Origin: Methanosphaera sp. ISO3-F5
GTDB lineage: Archaea; Methanobacteriota; Methanobacteria; Methanobacteriales; Methanobacteriaceae
DNA length: 64,000 bases
Direction of reading: 5' to 3'
Assembly (NCBI RefSeq): GCF_034480035.2
Contig: NZ_CP118753.2
Span: forward strand, 1,831,426-1,895,425
Positions 48,356 to 57,693 of the stretch are shown piece by piece. Position 1 is the stretch's first letter. Every line of letters begins with the position of its first letter. The notes beneath the pieces were generated by a model, which was given only the letters and a program-made list of their open reading frames with translations, was not told the origin of the DNA and did not search any database. The position numbers and the translations under genes are program-made.

Positions 48356-49174
48356 ATGAGCATACTCGAAGAAATAATGCAAACAGACAGCTCAGTATTC
48401 AAAAACCAAGACATATTCAACATAAACTACCTACCCGAAATAATACACGGCAGAGACCAAGAACTAAAAAGCATACTAATAAACATCAAACCCATACTAA
48501 CAAACAACAAAGTACTAAACACAATAATCATGGGAAACCCCAGCACAGGAAAAACAACAGTAATAAAACACGCACTACTAGAAATAGAAAACTACACAGA
48601 CATAAAAACATGCTACATCAACTGCAACATCCAAAACACACTAAGAAAAATATACACCCAAATATTCAAACTACTATTCGAAATACAACCAAGAAGCAAC
48701 GTAGCAACAGAAATAATACAAGAAAAAATAATGGAAAAACTAGAACAAGAACCACTAATACTAGTATTCGACGACCTAAACACACTATCAGAGCCAGACA
48801 CAAACAAACTAATCAACGAACTATTCCGAGCAAACGAATACTACCACACAAACATAGCAATAATAATCATAGTAAACAACATACTATTCAAATACTCACT
48901 AGAAAAAAGCGCACAAAGCATACTACACTGCAACGAAATAATATTCACAGACTACACAGAAGAACAAATGTACTCCATACTAAAAACAAGATGCGACAAA
49001 GGATTCAAACCAGGAGTCATAAACGACCAACAAATAAAAAAAATAACAAAAACAGCAAAAGAACACTCAAGCCTAAGATGGGGACTAAAAGTACTAAACG
49101 CACTAGGACTAAAAATAGAAACAGAAAACAGAGACAAAATAACAGACAACGACATAATGAACTTCACACTATGA
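48356..49174 (+). CDS. Short Orc1/Cdc6-like AAA+ ATPase lacking the winged-helix domain
   Basis: 272 aa against about 380-410 for normal archaeal Orc1/Cdc6. N-terminal signature VFKNQDIFNINYLPEIIHGR then DQE; Walker A GNPSTGKT (60-67); Walker B LILVFDDLN, with D for the usual E; sensor 1 IAIIIIVNN; sensor 2 region SLRWGLKVLNALGLKIE. The protein stops directly after the lid domain, so the DNA-binding winged helix is missing. It may load DNA through partners or be a regulator, or belong to an integrated element. GAGGTG precedes the ATG. Its codons are extreme in A/C-ending forms, unlike the genes on either side. The last 80 bp of the gene region are duplicated at 49951-50034. Confidence 0.82.
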   Translation: MSILEEIMQTDSSVFKNQDIFNINYLPEIIHGRDQELKSILINIKPILTNNKVLNTIIMGNPSTGKTTVIKHALLEIENYTDIKTCYINCNIQNTLRKIYTQIFKLLFEIQPRSNVATEIIQEKIMEKLEQEPLILVFDDLNTLSEPDTNKLINELFRANEYYHTNIAIIIIVNNILFKYSLEKSAQSILHCNEIIFTDYTEEQMYSILKTRCDKGFKPGVINDQQIKKITKTAKEHSSLRWGLKVLNALGLKIETENRDKITDNDIMNFTL

Positions 49175-49189
49175 AAAAAGTAATAAAAA
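49108..49189 (+). repeat. Direct repeat, left copy (3' end of the Cdc6-like gene)
   Basis: From ACTAAAAATAGAAAC through the stop codon to GTAATAAAAA. The copy at 49951-50034 differs at two bases plus two extra A in a homopolymer. The two copies frame the toxin-antitoxin cassette 49190-49950. Confidence 0.85.
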
Positions 49190-49207
49190 ACAAATAAATA
49201 AAGAAAA

Positions 49208-49604
49208 TTAATCAAGATATATCCTATTAATTGTATTAACTTTGTCAAAATCTGAATCAAATGAAACAATAGTATTAACAGAATTTTTCTGCATAGTATA
49301 TAATAATGTACAATCAGAATAATTAATACTTTGATTGTAATAATTAAATAATTCTAAAAATTTAAAATAATCATCTTCTGATAAAAAAATCAATTTTATC
49401 CAATTTTAAAATTGAATTAATTATCATATCAGTAGCAATAGTATGATTAGTTCTTTTAATACTGTTAATTGTTTCAACTAAAACAGTATTATTGATGATT
49501 TTCTTTTCATTTTTTAAAAAAGTTTTTAATTCAGTAGCTTTAATATGATACTGGTCATTATCAATAATTAAACCTATCAGATAACTACTATCTAAAAATA
49601 TCAT
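49208..49604 (-). pseudogene. PIN-domain toxin with a frameshift in an A7/T7 run
   Basis: Starts MIFLDSSYLIGLIIDND at 49604 (first Asp), E in LVETINSIKR, then the frame ends after LKLDKIDFFIRR. The adjacent frame picks up LSEDDYFKFLELFNYYNQSI then NYSDCTLLYTMQ (third Asp) and VSFDSDFDKVNTINRIY (fourth), to the stop at 49208. The break coincides with seven A on plus near 49381-49387, so a single-base slip separates it from an intact VapC. It could be a true inactivation, a reversible slip, or a sequencing error. Confidence 0.75.
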
Positions 49605-49615
49605 TGCCAGCATCC

Positions 49616-49897
49616 TCATTTATAACTACTTTTTTTCAAATCAACGGCATTAGTTGGAATATCCGAATGAACGATTCCATCTAATTCATCTAAAACATCA
49701 TCACCTTCAGGCTTATCATTTTCTAAAAATTTCTCTATTTGATCTAAACTCATAACTTTTTTATTAGGGAAATTATCTTCTTTTAAACCCTTTAAAATAT
49801 ATTTATTAGCAAGATCTAATTGACTAATACCTGTTTGAGCACTTTTTAATTTTAATTGTTGTTTAATATCTTCATTAATCCTTATTGTTGCGGCCAT
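49616..49897 (-). CDS. Antitoxin partner of the PIN gene
   Basis: 93 aa from MAATIRINEDIKQQLKLKSA, preferred over the upstream ATG (49906) because it is the family-like beginning of RHH-type antitoxins. SAQTGISQLDLANKYILKGL forms the helix pair. The C-terminal half is acidic (FLENDKPEGDDVLDELDGIV), the toxin-binding part. The PIN gene begins 11 bp after its stop. With the flanking duplication, it forms a mobile-looking cassette. Confidence 0.72.
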   Translation of the reverse strand: MAATIRINEDIKQQLKLKSAQTGISQLDLANKYILKGLKEDNFPNKKVMSLDQIEKFLENDKPEGDDVLDELDGIVHSDIPTNAVDLKKSSYK

Positions 49898-49950
49898 GAA
49901 AATCACTAAAATTGCATATATGTATCCTGGTATATAAAAATACCTTTTGT

Positions 49951-50034
49951 ACTAAAAATAGAAAAAGAAAACAGAGACAAAATAACAGACAACGACATAA
50001 TGAACTTCACATTATGAAAAAAAAGTAATAAAAA
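49951..50034 (+). repeat. Direct repeat, right copy
   Basis: Duplicate of 49108-49189 including the end of the Cdc6-like coding sequence (NDNDIMNFTL-type codons) and its stop codon. It immediately precedes the 3' end of the geranylgeranyl reductase gene at 50035, so the original arrangement was Cdc6-like gene followed directly by the reductase. Confidence 0.85.
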
Positions 50035-51228
50035 TTAAAGTAGTTTACGTAACTTCAACAACTTTCTAGGAGATACCTTAATCATAGCCTTAAGCAATGA
50101 TCTGGTAGAGAGCTTAGTGATGTTAGCACGAGCAATAGCACCCAAATACTCATTCATATCATCATCATCCAAATTATAAATAAAATCACGAACAGTAATA
50201 AGTTTCCTGAACTTTTTACCAATATGCTCATCAACATAATCAGCATATTCACGTAAATTATCCACGGAAACATCATTCTCTCTGATAGCACGGGCAGCAA
50301 CACGTCCTGCTATCATACCACTTTCAAGTCCAGTGTCAATACCTCCACCAGTAATAGGACTCACACAACCTGCAGCATCACCCACAAGCATAAAATTATC
50401 CGCAATTAGAGTGTCAAAAACACCACACAATGGATTACCACCAACATTAACCTCAACAATCTGACCATCACAAGTTTCAGGATTATTTTTCACAAAATCA
50501 TCAAGATACTCCAGTGCAGTTTTATCTCCTTTAACACCAGAAACATCAATACCTACATTAGCAGTATCATAACCCTTAGGGAATATCCAAGCATAACCAC
50601 CAGGTGCAACACTACCAAAATAAAACTCGATAGTATCGCTCTTTTCCATCTTAAGATTAGTCATCTCATACTGAGCTCCAGACTCCATCTCTGCAAGAGG
50701 AACTTTAGTGTTAATTCCCATCCAACTAGACACACGACCTTCCGGACCATCAGCTCCAATAACAATCCGAGCCTTTATCTGGGAATACTCATTATTAAAA
50801 CTTCTAATATCCACAAGTAAATAATCCCCTTCACGGGTTATCCCAGTAGCTTCCGTTTTAATCATAACCTCAGCACCACTACGAATAGCATCCATTGTAA
50901 CATGCTTGTCAAACACTTTACGTTCCAATATTATTCCAGTGGCCGGAGTTTCCAAAGTCTCTGAGGTAAACCATGCACTAGTTCCATCAGGTGCAACAAG
51001 ACGTGCACCATCAATATGTCTTGCAATCCATCGTTCATCAGCAGTAATGCCAACACTTTCAAGAACACCATCCATTATGCCCTCACCGCAACGTTTAGGC
51101 GTTCCAATCTCTGACTTCTTATCAATAATTAATGTTCTGGCACCATTACGGCTAGCCTCACGAGCAGCCATACTACCAGCAGGACCAGCACCAATAATTA
51201 ATACATCAACTTCTTTAACATCACTCAT
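50035..51228 (-). CDS. Geranylgeranyl reductase (digeranylgeranylglycerophospholipid reductase family)
   Basis: 397 aa. FAD-binding DVLIIGAGPAGSMAAREAS at residues 8-26; IDKKSEIGTPKRCGEG, the conserved K..IG.P..CGEG motif of archaeal GGR; RIVIGADGPEGRVSSW; GYAWIFPKGYDTANVGIDVS; and LVGDAAGCVSPITGGGID. This flavoenzyme saturates the isoprenoid chains of archaeal membrane lipids. Single gene, convergent with the Cdc6-like gene and its cassette. The coding strand is T/G-rich. Confidence 0.93.
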   Translation of the reverse strand: MSDVKEVDVLIIGAGPAGSMAAREASRNGARTLIIDKKSEIGTPKRCGEGIMDGVLESVGITADERWIARHIDGARLVAPDGTSAWFTSETLETPATGIILERKVFDKHVTMDAIRSGAEVMIKTEATGITREGDYLLVDIRSFNNEYSQIKARIVIGADGPEGRVSSWMGINTKVPLAEMESGAQYEMTNLKMEKSDTIEFYFGSVAPGGYAWIFPKGYDTANVGIDVSGVKGDKTALEYLDDFVKNNPETCDGQIVEVNVGGNPLCGVFDTLIADNFMLVGDAAGCVSPITGGGIDTGLESGMIAGRVAARAIRENDVSVDNLREYADYVDEHIGKKFRKLITVRDFIYNLDDDDMNEYLGAIARANITKLSTRSLLKAMIKVSPRKLLKLRKLL

Positions 51229-51331
51229 AAAAATTCCCTGTAAAAATCTTTTTTTATATTAATTATAATATATGAACAGATAAGTTTATTATTTTTTACT
51301 ATTAAACTAATGGATTATTGAAGATAACCTG

Positions 51332-52523
51332 TTACCAATCAGATATTCTCTTAAGATTTAATGTTTCAAAATACATTTTAAACAATTCATTTTTAACAAT
51401 GTATTCTTCATCTTTTTTTTTCAAAGAAATTATGTGACGTGTTTAATTCTAGAAAATCATCTAAAACTTTCTCTTCTCTGGTATTTAATATATGTTCAAG
51501 TTCTGTTTTATTAAATTTAAAAGAGTTATAATTACTTATTTTAAAAAGTATTGATTTATATTCTTTGTTTTCATCGTATTCTTCATAATTAGAGATCACA
51601 TAATTTTTTCCAACACTTTCACCAGCATCAATAATTCCTCTGGTTGCTATTTTTTCCGTGATTGTATTGCTGGTATTAATCTTGTTAAATAATGAAAAAC
51701 CAATTTGTTGCATAAGTAAGGGTAATCCATTAGTATATTTTACCATAAGTTTCAACGCTTTTTTTTCAATGTTGATATTAACTCGTTTAAGCATTTCTTC
51801 ATAGAAATCAGAAACTTCTTCATCCTTTAATGGTTCTAACTCTTCTCTTTGGAAAATTCTTGAAAAGGATGGATTTAATCTGTGTAATTTTCCAAATTTT
51901 TTAGAATAACCCGTTAAAATAAATGCAATGGGTATGTTAATATCATCATTTACTGCAATTGTGTCAACCATACTTTATACCAGTTTGGAAATATTTTATT
52001 TTCAGATAAACCATTTATATTATCAATGATTATTAGAAGTCCTGTTTTATTTTCAATATCGTTGAAAAGTTCTTGTATTGTGTGAATAAAATTAGTTTTA
52101 ATATCTATAAGTAATGGAGAATGATTATTAATCTTTATTTCAGTACCCCACACACCAATTTTTGTCACATTATCTTTAATTAACTCTTTAAATCTTAAGG
52201 AAACAGATTCTTTTTTAGCTTTTTTTAATAACTCTGTAATAATATTTTTTAACAGTTCATCCGGTGTCAACACCGTTATTTTATATATGGATTGCTAAAA
52301 TATTATGTTCTGATTCAAGTATGTCTGAGATATATTTTGTCAAAGAAGTTTTTCCAATACCTCTTTCACTCGTAATAAAAAAATGTTTTTGATTATTTCT
52401 GGATAAATGGGATAATTGTGGTATGATATGTTCTAATATATCGTTTCTTCCCTTAAAATATTCTGGATAAACAGGAACACCTACTTGGAATGGGGAATCA
52501 AATTCCTTATTCATAAAATACAC
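51332..52523 (-). pseudogene. Archaeal P-loop ATPase, broken by three frameshifts
   Basis: Frame 1 (52523-52281): PVYPEYFKGRNDILEHIIPQ, Walker A TSERGIGKTSLTKYI. After a shift near 52275: LTPDELLKNIITELLKKAKK and Walker B TGLLIIIDNINGLSENK. After a second near 51960: DTIAVNDDINIPIAFILTGY, then GLPLLMQQIGFSLFN, the archaeal ATPase C-terminal motif. A third slip in an A8 run near 51415 precedes EEYIVKNELFKMYFETLNLK and the stop at 51332. Repaired length is about 395 aa. All three lesions are single-base or small indels, so decay is young. Related fragments lie at 19798 and 7874. Confidence 0.8.
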
Positions 52524-52670
52524 CTTATGGATATACTTGTTGTATTTTTAAATATTAAATATTTATTTGGAATTCATCCCTAGTCATTTCATATATGTTT
52601 GTGATTTCAACATTATCTTACTAAAATGATATATTCTTTGTTTGATAAACTAAGAGTAGTATAGATAGTT

Positions 52671-53246
52671 ATGAAGTTTAATGAAATTAAAATTAATGAT
52701 ATTATAATAGAGTACTATGTGGAGTATCGTAATGTAAAATATATACGTTATGAATTAAGGGATGGAGTTTTAAGGCTCGTACTTCCCAAACGTAGTAAAA
52801 TTAATGTTGAAGAACAAATTCATAAAAAGGATAAATGGTTGTATAAGAAGATTAAGCAATACCGGAAAAACTTGGAGAAAAACAGGTTATTAACCTCGGA
52901 TAAGAAGTTAGAAAACAGGTCATTAATTGAATTAAAGTATTTGGTTAATGGCTTTGTTGAGGAGTATGAAAAGAAATTAAATGTTAATGTTAACAGGATA
53001 CAGTATAGGTCAATGGTACATAAGTGGGGTAGTTGTAGCAGTCTCAGAAACATTACATTATCAAAGGATCTTAGATTTTTGCCGGATGCTCTTGTGAGGT
53101 ATATTGTTTATCATGAAATGTCACATATTATCGTGATGGCCCATAATGATAAGTTCTATGAACTAATAAAAAAGGAATTTGAAAATTATAAGAAATATGA
53201 TGAAGAATTAGAACAATACCTTTATCTTATTAACAAGAATAACTGA
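52671..53246 (+). CDS. YgjP/WLM-like (DUF45) zinc metallopeptidase
   Basis: 191 aa, slightly shorter than the usual 220-240. Zinc site HEMSHIIVMAHNDKFYELI around residues 150-168: HExxH then the third His in the AHND.F motif. Upstream WGSCSSLRNITLSKDLRFLP is the family hallmark. YgjP-type proteins are predicted proteases often linked to restriction or DNA-repair loci; their substrate is unknown. Transcribed alone and convergent with the ATPase gene at 53292. TATA-like region near 52610-52640. Confidence 0.87.
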   Translation: MKFNEIKINDIIIEYYVEYRNVKYIRYELRDGVLRLVLPKRSKINVEEQIHKKDKWLYKKIKQYRKNLEKNRLLTSDKKLENRSLIELKYLVNGFVEEYEKKLNVNVNRIQYRSMVHKWGSCSSLRNITLSKDLRFLPDALVRYIVYHEMSHIIVMAHNDKFYELIKKEFENYKKYDEELEQYLYLINKNN

Positions 53247-53291
53247 ACCTCCCATTAAATTGAAAATATTTGATTGCTCTTTGCTCGTGTG

Positions 53292-54740
53292 TTATAGTAA
53301 GGCAAAGGTTTGGGGTGGTATATGTATTATGTTCTCATCCTTTTCTATTTTATTTGATTTATTTGATATTATGATGCCATGTTTTGAATTATAATGTTCC
53401 ATAGCATTTACTACCTGTCGTTTATCCTTTCGGCCATGTCCAACTTCTATTGGTATACTTCCATAAACGTCATGCCAAAGTATAAAGTCAACATTTGATT
53501 TTTTTCCACCATCATAATATAATGAAAAATTATAATTGTAATCAGATAATTCATGTAATTTTGATGCAACTAAGTTCTCAAGTAAGACTCCTTCAATTTT
53601 ATTCTTATCTTTAGTTATGCTGCCAATATAACTTGATAATGCATATTTTATGCTGCTAGTTGCAAAATAGTATTTCCACGCTTTTCTGTTACGATTAGAT
53701 GATGAACCATATGTTTCTAAATGGAATATTAAATGTGTTTTTTCAAGTAATTCTAGTGTGGTTTTAACATTTCCGCTCGCAGTATTTAATATGTTTGAGA
53801 GCTTATTTTGTGAAATATCTGCTGATTCATTTAAGGCTAGTTGACGTAAAATTCTATTTGCATTTGTTCTATTTTCTTCTGAAATATTCTTAATATGGGG
53901 CATGTCTGTTTCAACTACTTTTTTGGTCATTTTAACTATTTTGTCCCTAATTTTTATAGTATTTTTTTCTGTGAAGTAGATTGGATATCCTCCATACAAT
54001 AGGTAATTATTCCATTCAAGGTGGTTAAACTCGTAATTACTCATTATTGTATCCTGATATTCTTTTTCTTTTTCCAGACATTCTTCAATATCTCCTTTTA
54101 ATAACATGTTCATTAGTGGGGTGGTGTTATGTTTTATATTTAATTTATATTTTAGTTTGAGATGTTGTAGGAAATCTAATGGACGAATATCAGAGGTATG
54201 TGATCTTCTTGCTGCATTTGCATTGTATTCTAAATGGAGTGCTGATGAACCTGAGAAAATCATGAAAATATTTGATGAACGGTCATAGATGATTTTTCCG
54301 GATAATGCCCAATCTTTGTCATATTGTGATTCATCAATCAATAAAAATATTTTTTTCTCCAAAAGTCTTATGTTTGTATCATGATGATTTTTCAGATATA
54401 TTTCTGTAATTTCTCGGATGCTGCAGTTTGTTAAATCATTTACATCATCACAGGATAGGTATAATATTTGGTTATATGGAACATTTTTTTCTCGTAGTAA
54501 GTAATTGTATGTTTGAAAGAGTAGTGTTGTTTTTCCTACTCCTCTTATGCCTGGTAGGACGATGAAGCGTTCATCTTCTATATTGTCTAGGAAATTGTCG
54601 ATGTATGTTTTTAATTCGTTGAATTCTGTTCTATGTTTATATTTTAGGTTGTTGTGTGATGTTTTTTCATTTATTTTTAGGGGCAGTTCTATTAGGTTTT
54701 CGTTGATATAATTTGAAAGTATTTGGTTTCGGTCTTCCAT
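53292..54740 (-). CDS. AAA ATPase of the AAA_14/DUF4143 family, second copy
   Basis: 482 aa from MEDRNQILSNY; the longer frame adds four residues (54752). Walker A PGIRGVGKTT near residue 67; sensor-like IFMIFSGSSALHLEYNA; Walker B region KIFLLIDESQYDK. Middle helical part and a C-terminal endonuclease-like core (SLYYDGGKKSNVDFILWHDV, then PIEVGHG). The D...E-x-G-x-G at the end departs from the usual E-x-K, so nuclease activity is doubtful. Only distantly similar to the protein at 4752. Substrate and role unknown. Confidence 0.85.
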   Translation of the reverse strand: MEDRNQILSNYINENLIELPLKINEKTSHNNLKYKHRTEFNELKTYIDNFLDNIEDERFIVLPGIRGVGKTTLLFQTYNYLLREKNVPYNQILYLSCDDVNDLTNCSIREITEIYLKNHHDTNIRLLEKKIFLLIDESQYDKDWALSGKIIYDRSSNIFMIFSGSSALHLEYNANAARRSHTSDIRPLDFLQHLKLKYKLNIKHNTTPLMNMLLKGDIEECLEKEKEYQDTIMSNYEFNHLEWNNYLLYGGYPIYFTEKNTIKIRDKIVKMTKKVVETDMPHIKNISEENRTNANRILRQLALNESADISQNKLSNILNTASGNVKTTLELLEKTHLIFHLETYGSSSNRNRKAWKYYFATSSIKYALSSYIGSITKDKNKIEGVLLENLVASKLHELSDYNYNFSLYYDGGKKSNVDFILWHDVYGSIPIEVGHGRKDKRQVVNAMEHYNSKHGIIISNKSNKIEKDENIIHIPPQTFALL

Positions 54741-54752
54741 GTGGATACACAC

Positions 54753-55088
54753 CTATTAATATTTTTGTTTTTACTTAAATTTTTGATTAAAATTAGTATT
54801 TTTTTACTTAAAAATTTATGTAAAAATACTGTTTTATTGAATAAATATTTATTTATTTATCCATATAAAATGTGTGGAAGAAATTTTAGTATGTTTTATA
54901 TTGGAGTGTAAAGTTTAATTTTAGGTGGTTTATAGAATAAGTGTTGTATTTTTGGTGTGGAGTGTTTTTTTCTTAGAAATAGAATTGTTAATAAAAGAAA
55001 AATAATTCATTGTTTTGCTCTTAGGATGTTGTTTTGAGCTTGTTTTTAGGGAGTTTTTATTATTTTTCTTTTATATTTTTTTTACAAG
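54753..55088. other. Intergenic, no gene seen
   Basis: AT-rich upstream region of the ATPase gene. The plus-strand frame 54723-54911 lacks a ribosome site and any recognisable pattern. Confidence 0.45.
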
Positions 55089-55394
55089 TTATATTATGTT
55101 TTTTTAATAAGGAGTGGTGAGTTAAGTTTTTTTTTAGACTGTGTCTTTCTTATTAAAAGTTGTTTTTTTTATAATAGGTGATTTAATTTTTTTTAACTAT
55201 TTTTTTGTATTTGTAGGAGTAATAGTTTTTTTCTTTTAATTTTTGAATGTTTGCATAGTCTTTATTTTTTTTTCTTTAACTCGGTTTTTTTTGACTAAGA
55301 TTATATGGCTTATAGGTTTAGGATAACCTAAATTTCTTAGTCAATTAAATGTTGTACTCAAAAGTATATAAAGGTTTTGGTATACCTAAAAATT
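55089..55394 (+). repeat. Long dispersed repeat with promoter-like core, copy 2
   Basis: Counterpart of 20177-20459. The last 75 bp are almost the same: TTTAGGATAACCTAAATTT, CTTAGTCAATTAAATGTTG, TACTC, then AAAGTATATAAAGG and GGTATACCTAAAAATT. The outer dyad is TTGACTAAG/CTTAGTCAA. It ends 77 bp beyond the frhB stop; a transcript from its TATA box would start near 55393 and run antisense into frhB. In both copies the repeat sits just 3' of a minus-strand gene. Confidence 0.65.
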
Positions 55395-55471
55395 TAATCA
55401 TTGCAAAAAAAACAACAAAACCCAAAATAAAACAACAACAAAACTAAAAAAAATAAAACAAGAAAAGAAAA

Positions 55472-56368
55472 CTACCTGTTTTCCAAAATATCTTCCTTAA
55501 GATCAGAACGTGTGAAAGGAACTTCAAGTCCCATAGCCAATGCCTTATCAACATTCTTAACACGCTGTTTCTTCTTATTAGTACTTAATTTTCTTAACAT
55601 TTCAAGACCAAACTTACCTTCATTAGTCTCAGTAACTTCTAAAACACCATCATCAACAGCACTATTAATAAGTTCAACACCAACATCCGTTCTTTTTATA
55701 ACAGTAGACCATCCAGGCTTAGCCCCAACAGAACCACAAGAAAAGTCAGATAACTCTGCAACATAATCCATACAATATTTACAACCACTCTGCTCATAAC
55801 CATGAGTCTGCTTAATAGGAATTGCAGTTTCATCATCAGCAGTTCTGATGAATAATTTACCCTTGGAAATATCCATCTTAGTAACCTTCTCAGGAACAGT
55901 ATTAGCCTTATCCTGAATAAAAGCCTTCAATGAATCATAAGGGAAATTCTCCATACAATAAATACCAGTTACAAGTGCAACTTTATCCATAACATTTCTA
56001 AGACCCATAGGATAAGCCTGCATCTTACGAAGCCCCATAACCTGGCATGGTGTTCCAACAGTTCCAATTTTTTCAAGACCATAACTACGAGTTGCTTCTT
56101 TAATCATTGCAAGATTAGGACACATAGTATACTTTGTACCAGCCGCCTTTAAAATTTCCTTCTTGGTTGTTGCAACGATAGGTTCAGGCTTCCATGCTTC
56201 TTCACCTTCTCCTGCAACTATTGTTCCATCAATTATATTCTTTTCAAGAGCATATACGAGTAGTGCGGTTATGATTCCACCATCTTGTGATTTGCTTAAT
56301 ATTTTTTTATCGGTTGCTCTTGCTGTTATTATCTCCTGGTGTGGTCCGAGGACTGAATCTTGTATCAT
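55472..56368 (-). CDS. frhB: F420-reducing hydrogenase, beta subunit
   Basis: 298 aa, the usual length. Carries the F420-binding and FAD part of the complex: SQDGGIITALLVYALEK at the N-terminus; GTKYTMCPNLAMIKEA; VGTPCQVMGLRKMQ; GIYCMENFPYDSLKAF; and SGCKYCMDYVAELSDFSCGS then VGAKPGW, which supplies the cysteines for its Fe-S cluster. It passes electrons from FrhG to F420, giving F420H2 for methanogenesis or for reductive steps. Last gene of frhADGB, 15 bp behind frhG. Codon endings change from mixed to T-rich in the 3' half. Confidence 0.96.
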   Translation of the reverse strand: MIQDSVLGPHQEIITARATDKKILSKSQDGGIITALLVYALEKNIIDGTIVAGEGEEAWKPEPIVATTKKEILKAAGTKYTMCPNLAMIKEATRSYGLEKIGTVGTPCQVMGLRKMQAYPMGLRNVMDKVALVTGIYCMENFPYDSLKAFIQDKANTVPEKVTKMDISKGKLFIRTADDETAIPIKQTHGYEQSGCKYCMDYVAELSDFSCGSVGAKPGWSTVIKRTDVGVELINSAVDDGVLEVTETNEGKFGLEMLRKLSTNKKKQRVKNVDKALAMGLEVPFTRSDLKEDILENR

Positions 56369-56383
56369 ATGCTTTACTCCCCC

Positions 56384-57160
56384 TTATTCTAATCCCATTT
56401 CTTTCTTAATTTGGTCTATTGGCCACCAGCTACGTGTACATTGATAGTAGCATAAACCACATTTTACACATCTGTCACAGTTGAATGATGGTCTTCCATC
56501 CTTCATTGTCATTGCCCTTGTAGGACATGCTGCTGCACAGGCTCCACATCCAATACAAATGGACTGGTTTATTATTCTTTTCTGCAGGTCACATCCGCAT
56601 GCATCCTTGTTTTCTGTGAATTTCATGAATGGTGCAAGGTAGTCCATGTCATTGTTTACTGCTGCTAGTATGACTTTTTTAATCATTTGTGGTGATGGTG
56701 GACATCCGGGTATTGCCATGTCTACTTTAACCAGTCTTTGTAATGCTAAAAAGGATGAGTGTTGTGGCTGTGCCCGTTGTCCTCCCTTAGCGTATACTGT
56801 GAATCCTCCCGTACATGCACATGATCCTAGTGCTACGAGTAGGTTTGATTTTTCTCTTGCTTCTTTAAGTTCTTTTATTGAATGTTCGTCTTCGAGACAT
56901 ACTGATCCTTCAATTAGGACTATGTCCATTTCTGGCATTTCCCAGCAGTCTACTAGTGTCTGACCGTATACTATGTCTACTGCGTTAAGCAGGTCTGCTA
57001 GTTCGTCATAGTTTTCAGTGAATGACATCAGGTCTCCTGTACACCCGGATAGGTGGATGTATCCTATTTTAAGTTTTTTTCCATTACTTTTAGGAGCTTT
57101 TGTTGTTTTCTTTTCTTTTTTATCCTCTGTTTTCATTATATTTCTAAGTTTTTCAAACAA
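56384..57160 (-). CDS. frhG: F420-reducing hydrogenase, gamma subunit
   Basis: About 258 aa. Small-subunit cysteines: [12 protein letters not shown] (proximal cluster), [26 protein letters not shown], and two ferredoxin motifs [12 protein letters not shown] and [15 protein letters not shown] 25-30 residue Lys-rich N-terminal extension precedes [10 protein letters not shown]. The frame opens at GTG 57169, but GGGGTG stands 6 nt before a TTG at 57160, so TTG is the better start; ATG 57136 is an alternative. Relays electrons from the NiFe centre in FrhA to FrhB. Confidence 0.94.
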   Translation of the reverse strand: MFEKLRNIMKTEDKKEKKTTKAPKSNGKKLKIGYIHLSGCTGDLMSFTENYDELADLLNAVDIVYGQTLVDCWEMPEMDIVLIEGSVCLEDEHSIKELKEAREKSNLLVALGSCACTGGFTVYAKGGQRAQPQHSSFLALQRLVKVDMAIPGCPPSPQMIKKVILAAVNNDMDYLAPFMKFTENKDACGCDLQKRIINQSICIGCGACAAACPTRAMTMKDGRPSFNCDRCVKCGLCYYQCTRSWWPIDQIKKEMGLE

Positions 57161-57196
57161 GGTCTTCACCCCTTCTTTTTATTTTAAAACATAATA

Positions 57197-57673
57197 TTAT
57201 TCTTGTAGCATGGAATCTAAGACTTCATGGATGATGTCTATTGTTTGTGGAATTTTTTCTGTTAGTGTATTGCTTAATCCTATTTCCATCTCGTCGGGAA
57301 CATTTTCTGGTTGTATTGCAATGATTTTTATGTTTATTTTGTCTTTTAGGTCGTGTAGGGGGTATGTTGCTGATAGTCCGTGTACGTCCATGTATCTTTC
57401 TTCTTCGTGTACCTGGTCTAGGTTTAGTGTTTTTATTGTTCCTGGTGTGGTGTTTAGTGATGCAATGTCAACTATTATTATGTTTTTCCATTTTTCTTGT
57501 GGTAGTGTGAATATGTAGTGTGGTGCGCTTGTTGCTCCGTCAATAACACATGTGTCTCCATTGAATGTTATGTTGTTTTCTTTTATGTGTTTTATTACTT
57601 CTGGTCCGAAGCCGTCGTCACCGTATAGTATGTTTCCACATCCGACTATTAGATTCTCATGATTGTAAGACAT
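57197..57673 (-). CDS. frhD: F420-reducing hydrogenase maturation endopeptidase
   Basis: 158 aa of the HycI/HyaD family. GCGNILYGDDGFGPEVIKHI gives the metal-binding Asp near residue 19; IDGATSAPHYIF and VDIASLNTTPGTI follow, with Asp in VDIAS, and MDVHGLSATYP contains the conserved His. It removes the C-terminal peptide of FrhA after nickel insertion. Located between frhA and frhG, 20 bp behind frhA. Confidence 0.94.
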   Translation of the reverse strand: MSYNHENLIVGCGNILYGDDGFGPEVIKHIKENNITFNGDTCVIDGATSAPHYIFTLPQEKWKNIIIVDIASLNTTPGTIKTLNLDQVHEEERYMDVHGLSATYPLHDLKDKINIKIIAIQPENVPDEMEIGLSNTLTEKIPQTIDIIHEVLDSMLQE

Positions 57674-57693
57674 GTGGTTTTCCCTTCGTTGTT

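Noticed and set aside
48610-49197. 195-codon plus-strand Lys/Arg/Asn/Thr-rich frame overlapping the Cdc6-like gene
   Set aside because: Alternative frame of strongly A/C-biased coding sequence; the Cdc6-like frame carries Walker A and B and sensors.
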